Both the position numbers and the translations under genes were made by a program. A DNA stretch of 5,325 bases, from the NCBI GenBank assembly GCA_022706175.1, contig JAKJDB010000227.1:1-5325 (forward strand), written 5' to 3'. Positions 4,777 to 5,325 of the stretch are shown piece after piece. The DNA is from Candidatus Zhuqueibacterota bacterium (GTDB lineage Bacteria > KSB1 > UBA2214). The notes under the pieces were generated by a model. That model saw nothing but the letters and a program-made list of their open reading frames with translations, did no database searches and was not told where the DNA came from. Position 1 is the first letter of the stretch, and every line of letters starts with the position of its first letter.

Positions 4777-5325
4777 ATGAGGTTGATTGCTTGTTTACCG
4801 TTTGCTCGCCGGCTGCGAGGGGGGTGGTTGACTCGCATCCTCGTGCTGAGCTGGGTTGCTTTTGCCGGTGCGGAACAGATCGAGTCCATTACCATTGAGC
4901 CCGGGCATTCGCAGGTGTTGCGTTACAGCCAGGCCATCAGCAAGGTTTCCATCGCCGATCCCGAGATCGCGGACGCCAGCGTGATCTCGGCCTCTCAGCT
5001 TGTGCTGATCGGCAAGGCGGAAGGCTCCACCACTCTGATCGTGTGGGATGACCAGGGCAATTACCGGCAGCAGCGCGTCCTGGTGCGCCGGTCCGTGGCC
5101 CTGCATCAGGTGATGCTGCGGGTGCGTTTTGTCGAAATCAACCGCATCGCCATCCGCGAGCTGGGACTGGATTTTCTCGTCAAAGATCGCAAGATCGGCA
5201 GCGAGCGTGTGGACGTCGGCGGTTTTGCCGGCAATGTGGTCGCTCCCAACGACCCGCTCGGATTGAGTGAAATAGTGGATTTTTTCATCGCCGTGCCGAC
5301 GCAGAGCCTGACCACCATGATCAAG
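4777..5325 (+). CDS. cpaC: Tad secretin CpaC/RcpA, N-terminal part (3'-partial)
   Basis: The first 183 residues of the outer-membrane secretin through which the Flp pilus exits; the frame is open to the right edge. A basic N-terminus and hydrophobic segment (about 20-30) end in AFAGA|EQ, a plausible signal peptidase I site after residue 32. Residues 36-104 form the pilus-type secretin N-terminal domain: ITIEPGHSQVLRYSQAIS, VSIADPEIADASVIS, LVLIGKAEGSTTLIVWD. The start of the secretin body follows with VALHQVMLRVRFVEINRIAIRELGLDF (108-133), a conserved entry motif of CpaC/RcpA and PulD-like proteins. The start ATG 4777 is preceded by AAAGGAG (4761-4767) at nine bases. An in-frame ATG at 4768 directly abuts that site and is less likely. 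It follows cpaB by 28 bases, evidently in the same operon. The C-terminal beta-barrel is outside the window. Confidence 0.93.
   Translation, partial: MRLIACLPFARRLRGGWLTRILVLSWVAFAGAEQIESITIEPGHSQVLRYSQAISKVSIADPEIADASVISASQLVLIGKAEGSTTLIVWDDQGNYRQQRVLVRRSVALHQVMLRVRFVEINRIAIRELGLDFLVKDRKIGSERVDVGGFAGNVVAPNDPLGLSEIVDFFIAVPTQSLTTMIK

Noticed and set aside
4062..4895. 277-codon reverse-strand frame across cpaB and the start of cpaC.
   Set aside because: Arg/Leu/His-rich composition with no family pattern; it is the reverse shadow of GC-rich coding DNA, whereas CpaB on the + strand is clear.
1..5325. CRISPR arrays, tRNA/rRNA genes, insertion sequences or phage attachment sites.
   Set aside because: No regularly spaced repeats, no tRNA cloverleaf, no transposase fragments and no terminal inverted repeats with target duplications were seen on reading both strands.

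Overview
The window carries the 3' part of a large secreted, type IX secretion (T9SS)-sorted multidomain protein, a roughly 640-base intergenic region, and the start of a Tad (tight adherence / Flp pilus) operon. All recognised genes are on the + strand. The combination of a C-terminal T9SS type A sorting domain of the 'QNYPNPFNP ... GVYLCRLE ... KMLLL' type, a Tad locus and moderately GC-rich coding DNA next to AT-rich spacers suggests a Gram-negative member of the FCB group outside the classical Bacteroidia, for example Calditrichota/KSB1-, Ignavibacteria- or Latescibacteria-like lineages. This placement is inferred from protein style only.

Layout. Bases 2-1546: C-terminal 514 codons of a cell-surface or secreted protein. 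It holds the tail of one InlB-like beta repeat, a PKD/Ig-like domain split by an inserted lectin-like beta-sandwich, a complete InlB-like repeat and the T9SS sorting domain. Bases 1565-1608: a strong hairpin just after its stop codon. Bases 1609-1777: spacer that becomes very AT-rich. Bases 1778-1806: a good sigma70-type promoter (TTGACT-N17-TATTGT). Bases 1813-2119: a non-coding stretch richer in GC than its flanks. Its ends can pair in an 11-bp helix with one bulge, followed by a T-rich tract, so it may be a stand-alone structured RNA or a long leader of the Tad operon. Bases 2185-2772: two tandem Flp prepilin genes. Bases 2983-3447: CpaA/TadV prepilin peptidase, apparently starting at CTG. 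Bases 3447-3833: TadE-like minor pilin, overlapping cpaA by 1 base. Bases 3849-4748: CpaB/RcpC. Bases 4777-5325: N-terminal 183 residues of the CpaC/RcpA secretin, running off the right edge.

How the genes work together. The Flp pilins and TadE carry prepilin leaders with a G|Q cleavage site and Glu at mature position 5. CpaA is the GxGD aspartyl peptidase expected to cut these leaders. CpaC forms the outer-membrane secretin, and CpaB is its periplasmic partner. The ATPases and inner-membrane platform (TadZ/CpaE, TadA/CpaF, TadB, TadC) are not in the window and would be expected downstream. The two pilin genes are separated from each other and from cpaA by 159 and about 210 bases of non-coding DNA with hairpins and a possible internal promoter. 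From cpaA onward the genes are tightly packed, which would suit high pilin expression with lower expression of the machinery.

The least explained part is the 1813-2119 RNA-like segment. I could not match it by eye to RNase P, tmRNA, 6S, SRP RNA, or the c-di-GMP or cobalamin riboswitches.
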